Source of the DNA: Garcia nutans | Lineage: Eukaryota; Streptophyta; Magnoliopsida; Malpighiales; Euphorbiaceae | Length of the DNA: 64,000 nucleotides | Reading direction: 5' to 3' | Assembly (NCBI GenBank): GCA_947685225.1 | Contig: CANTUV010000007.1 | Coordinates: 10,064,501 to 10,128,500, forward strand | Shown: piece by piece, positions 59,901 to 64,000 of the stretch | How the letters are laid out: each line of letters starts with the position of its first letter | Position numbering within the stretch: the stretch's first letter is position 1 | Position numbers and translations under genes: made by a program | The notes under the pieces: model-generated | Databases searched by the model: none | Told to the model about the DNA's origin: nothing | What the model saw: only the letters and a program-made list of their open reading frames with translations

Positions 59901-62900
59901 TCCACGACTTAGGCCCCTTGTGGCTGTGATGGGTTGGGATCTATTGTGTGGTCGCACAACAGCTCGAAAGAAGTTAATGCAACTTCTCTGGACCTGTAGC
60001 AAATCACAAGTACTTCGGCTGGAAGAATCTTCACTATATAGTAATCAAATGGATGAGGTAATTTTCTTTCTTAACTATACAGTAATCAAATGGATGAGGT
60101 AATTTTCTTTCTTTTCCTTCTAAATAAGCTTTTTATTCTTTTTATTCTTTTATTTGTCGAAAGGATCAGTTGAATATTCAAGTGCCTTATGTTTGTAGTT
60201 TTGACCAGATATCTTGTGTGGAGCATCTATGCGATTCATTATGTTACCGGCTTGATCTTGCCTCTTTTGTTGCTTGTGTCAATTCTGGCCGATCATGGAA
60301 TTCAAAGTCTTCTTTATTGTTGTCTGGCAACCAACAAGCAATTTCTGGAAATGAAGACAATCAAACAGAACCTTTCGTTGAAAACTTTGTGCTGGAAAGG
60401 CTTTCTGTTCAGAGTCCTCTTCGGGTAAGATTCTTGTACATTATTCTCCAAGGGTTGGCAAACTTATGTGCCAGTCTGAACTGCTTATTACTTGTTTGGT
60501 TGGGAGACTGCAGAGTTAGAAGCAAATTCATTAATCAACATATTATATTTTGAAGACACAAATAGTTTTTCTGGTGATATATTTCTTCTTTGATGTGTAA
60601 TTGTTTATTATATTAGCAAGCGTTGGACAGTTGTATGGTTCCTTTTTCTTTTTTCCTTTTTTTCCCTATTATTATGTAAATATGATCATTTGAGATTCAG
60701 CTATCAGTGATGTGCAACTGGCATTAACATGTATTATATAAATTATATCCTTTTCAATTTGTTTAGATATTGAATTAGTTGTGGATAAATTTTTCTACAG
60801 GTGCTTTTCGATGTTGTTCCAGTCATAAAATTTAAGGATGCTATTGAATTGATCAGTATGCAGCCAATTGCTTCTACTGTAGCATCCTGGAAAAGGTCTG
60901 TAATTTTTTTTTTTAATTTTGTTTTATTGCTATATTACAAACTGTACATGTCAAATCTTCAGAGCAGTATCCAAAGATGTTATAAAAGCATGTTGGGTGA
61001 TTATTTTTTTCATAATTATTTATTTTAGCTGGGTCATGGGAAGCTGATATTTAGTTAGTGGGTTCGAGATGTGATTCATAGGAGGTAGCAGTGTTTGCTT
61101 GCTCTTTCCTGCATATCAGAAGATGTTGCAACTTCCTTTCACCTGGTTTTATATTTTTACAAATGTACTTGAGATAAAAGAGACTTTCAGGGATATCTTA
61201 AGAAAATATTTTGTGTGATTGAAGAACCCTATTCATCAATAGTTGCTTTAACTTTGCCTTTGGAGAGAGAATAGCTGTAACAAAAAGACAAAGAGATAGA
61301 GAAAAAATGAATATAAAGTTTGTTTCATTGTGTTGACTATATTGGCCCGTAGCTCTGGAAGTTGAGTCTCTTTTTGTTGCATCTTCTGATCATCTCATTC
61401 AGAAATTTTTGGTATCTTGTTATATATCTGTTTTAGATTCATCTTGCCATTGATGTGTTTTATGGGAAATACACCTACCCGATTAAGGGTAGGATGAATG
61501 GCTTGATGGGTGTTTCTAGGTTCATTAACAAATCTATATCTATTCTATGCTGCAGCCTGCATGAAATCAATAATATATCTATGCTATATTTCATTTGTTG
61601 ATGCCATTGCTAGCCTTGAGTATGGTGTGTGCGTCTTTTACAACAATGCACAGTTATCTTTGTTATGAATTCCTGAGTGATTTTAACAATCACCTCTGTC
61701 TACCAGCTTCATTTACTTGGCCGACCACCTTCATTATTCTCAATGCACTCATCTATTCTGTTTTTTTGATAGGATGCAAGATATTGAACTTATGCACATG
61801 CGCTATGCCTTGGAATCTGTTGTTCTTGCACTAGCAGTAATGGGAAGATCTATGACTGATGAAAGAGAGAGTCATCATCAAGCAGCTTTGTGCCATTTGA
61901 AAGAACTGAGAAACCATTTGGAGGCTATTACAAATATTCCGCGCAAGGTCACTTGGCTTCTATTTCTTTTCCTTGGGTGGGTGGGTGTTTTATGATGGGG
62001 TGGTGGTAGTTGTCTATGGGCTATAAAGTCTTTCTCTAATCTTAAGGGACAATATTAATTTGCAAAATTTCACCAAGTACACTTGTCTTCTGTGGGCTGA
62101 AAGTCTTGTAAATTGTTTCTGGAAGTAATTTTGTCAAGGACTTGTGATTGAAATTGTCTGAAATTGATTTTTTTCACCAAGTCATTTAAAAGATTAATCA
62201 TCATCAGTTTTTGGCCCTTGGAATTTGACATTTGAAAGCAAGTAGATTTATTAAGTGCGGTAATATAAAGTTTGCTGTTCAACAATTTGTATTGGAATGC
62301 AATCCTTCCCTTTGTAGGTAGCAGAAAATATTAGTTATTTTTATTGTGCTATTTCTTTGGATATTTATATTATGTTAATTCTAGTTAATTATACAGATAT
62401 TGATGGTCAACGTTATAATTTCACTTTTACATATGGATGACATCTCTCTCAATTCGATGCATTGTTCTTCACCTGGGAGCAATTCTGAATCACTTACATG
62501 TCCTTGGGAGCATACTAAGGTCACCACATGTGAAGGGGGAAATGAACTGGTTATTTCTTTCACAGGATTGTTGCTTGATATCTTACGTCGCAATCTTCCA
62601 CCAGGCATCACTGAAGAGCATACATTAAATGACACAATGAATTCGAGTGGAAGACAAGCCCTAGAGTGGAGAATATCTATTGCTAAACATTTTATTGAAG
62701 ATTGGCAATGGCGGTTGTCAATTTTGCAGCGCCTTTTACCATTATCTGAGCGTCAGTGGAGATGGAAGGAGGCACTGACTGTTTTACGTGCGGCCCCATC
62801 CAAGCTACTTAACCTGTAAATTGAGTAAATTATCTTTTGAATATTCATTAAGACATATAGTTCTCACTTGTGATGTACCATGACATGATATTGCAGAATG

Positions 62901-63858
62901 ATTTTATAGAACTTGTTATAACTTATATTGAAGTATGAATTGGTGCATTATGCCATCAAAACTAATTCCTACATTTTTATATTGTGAGAATCATATTTTG
63001 ATCACTTACCAGGGCTGGACCGAGCCATTTTTACATAGTGTACTATTTGTGATGGAGGGACTGCATATTTTTTTTGCAGTAGATGTTCTGTCATTGAAAT
63101 TGATGCAACATGTTGTCTCTCTTTTATTCTGCAGTTGCATGCAGAGGGCAAAGTATGATATTGGGGAAGAAGCAGTTCATCGATTCGCATTGTCTGCAGA
63201 AGATAGAGCTACCCTTGAATTGGCTGAATGGGTAGATGGTGCTTTCAGAAGAGTATCTGAATCCAGATTGGTGAGTCTATAGTCTTTGACAAGTTCTAAT
63301 ATCTTATCTTTTAGGTATGAAATGCTTCGGGATGAGTACTCTATAGCCTTTTTCTTTAAGGTGTTAGAAGGCACCATTGTGTCATTTATGGCACATAAGA
63401 TTCATATTCTATTGCGATACTATTATGTTCAAGCTAGTGCTGAAAATACCATGCCATTGCTTTTATTTGTTCTAATCCCAGTTTAATCCTTCTTTATTTT
63501 GGATCAAGTCTTATCTGGGAAACTCTTCATTAATTTTCACCAAGGAATCTTCATTCCAGATCTGCTGTTGACGGTATAATATATATTGTTTCTTTACCAG
63601 GTAGAAGATGCAGTGACTCGTGCTGCTGATGGTATTTCATCAGGGCAAGACTTAGATTTTTCTTCTTTGCGTTCCCAGTTAGGTCCTTTGGCTGCAGTAA
63701 GTACTTTCTTTCCTTTGTGTCCTGTTCCCCTTTTCTCATTCGGGTAAAATAGTTGTATGGACTTACACATTTCTATTTGCTGCCAGGTTCTTCTGTGTAT
63801 TGATGTTGCTGCAACTTGTGCAAGGTCCGCCGATATGTCCCAACAACTCTTGAATCAG
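56992..63858 (+). CDS. Large ZFYVE26/spastizin-type protein (At2g25730-like), N-terminal part, 3' partial
   Basis: Eleven exons in frame: 56992-57953, 58740-58884, 59501-59773, 59887-60057, 60164-60424, 60801-60895, 61773-61947, 62397-62815, 63135-63270, 63601-63696 and 63787-63858. The gene runs past the window after a GTAATA donor. The visible 935 residues begin MDKETELLSRLAANHLHLAQ, with ATG at 56,992. The N-terminal part is Leu-rich and helical, then comes a Glu/Asp-rich linker (about 120-215), then helical repeats (RTVLQDLLVRVLSRREGYGD, LNIAVSFCMRDIYHYARVSG, WQWRLSILQRLLPLSERQWR). I do not see a catalytic motif. From remembered similarity this is the conserved plant protein of about 2,500 aa annotated as zinc finger FYVE domain 26-like (At2g25730 type); the human counterpart works in lysosome reformation and autophagy. 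The gene model is firm; the family name is moderately sure and the function in plants is inference. Confidence 0.85.
60041..60115 (+). repeat. 41-bp tandem duplication copying an exon end and splice donor
   Basis: AGTAATCAAATGGATGAG/GTAATTTTCTTTCTT is present twice, 41 bp apart. The first copy ends exon 4 (donor at 60,058) and the second lies in the intron with an equally good GT donor at 60,099. Use of the second donor would add codons ending in a TAA stop. Confidence 0.92.
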
Positions 63859-64000
63859 GTAATACTTTACCTGCCTATGAACTTGAAGCTTTTCTTGGTG
63901 CTTTAATCCTACGCTTTTATAATTAATCCTGTAATGAAAGCTTACCTTCTCACATTTGTATTGCAAGCAATGTTTACAATTTCAATTGTCTAGCTAAGGA

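Overview
The window is nuclear DNA of a flowering plant, probably a rosid dicot. The evidence is AT-rich intergenic sequence, short GT-AG introns, a plant-type PPR editing-factor gene, plant GET2-like and DDT-domain (DDR4-like) genes, and typical plant transposons (MULEs, chromovirus-like Gypsy elements, a hAT-like MITE, a SINE tail, RNase H relics of non-LTR elements). The exact species cannot be read from the sequence.

Five host genes lie in two islands, with repeats between and beside them. At the left are the 3' part of a PPR gene (+, cut by the window edge) and, convergent with it, a two-exon GET2/CAML-like gene (-). In the middle are an F-box/LRR-like gene (+, 13.87-15.86 kb) and an 11-exon DDT-domain gene (-, 19.0-23.0 kb). 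At the right edge are the first 11 exons of a very large gene (+, from 56,992) that looks like the plant ZFYVE26/spastizin-type protein. Splice junctions were worked out by hand and almost all keep frame; one junction in the DDT gene does not.

The accessory part is dominated by one family of Mutator-like elements with long inverted arms made of GATATG-type minisatellites. MULE-1 (7.73-13.58 kb) is an almost perfect palindrome with no transposase except two inverted copies of its C-terminal zinc knuckle; it ends less than 300 bp upstream of the F-box start codon. MULE-2 (about 28.21-50.62 kb) has recognisable terminal inverted repeats. It carries a decayed MuDR-type transposase (+), a convergent decayed gene with a DUF1985-like region and a Ulp1/SENP-type C48 protease domain (-), and a captured first-exon fragment of a KUP7-like potassium transporter. 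It was later hit by two LTR retrotransposons: a 2.65 kb solo LTR with a perfect 5-bp target duplication, and an internally deleted Gypsy element. Without these insertions it would be about 12.5 kb. This composite, a Ulp1-carrying (Kaonashi-type) MULE with satellite arms and a captured host exon, is the most interesting object in the window.

The rest (4.5-7.7, 24.2-28.2 and 50.6-57.0 kb) is very AT-rich sequence with microsatellites, a possible non-autonomous Helitron, and dispersed AT-rich repeats. No host gene could be supported there.
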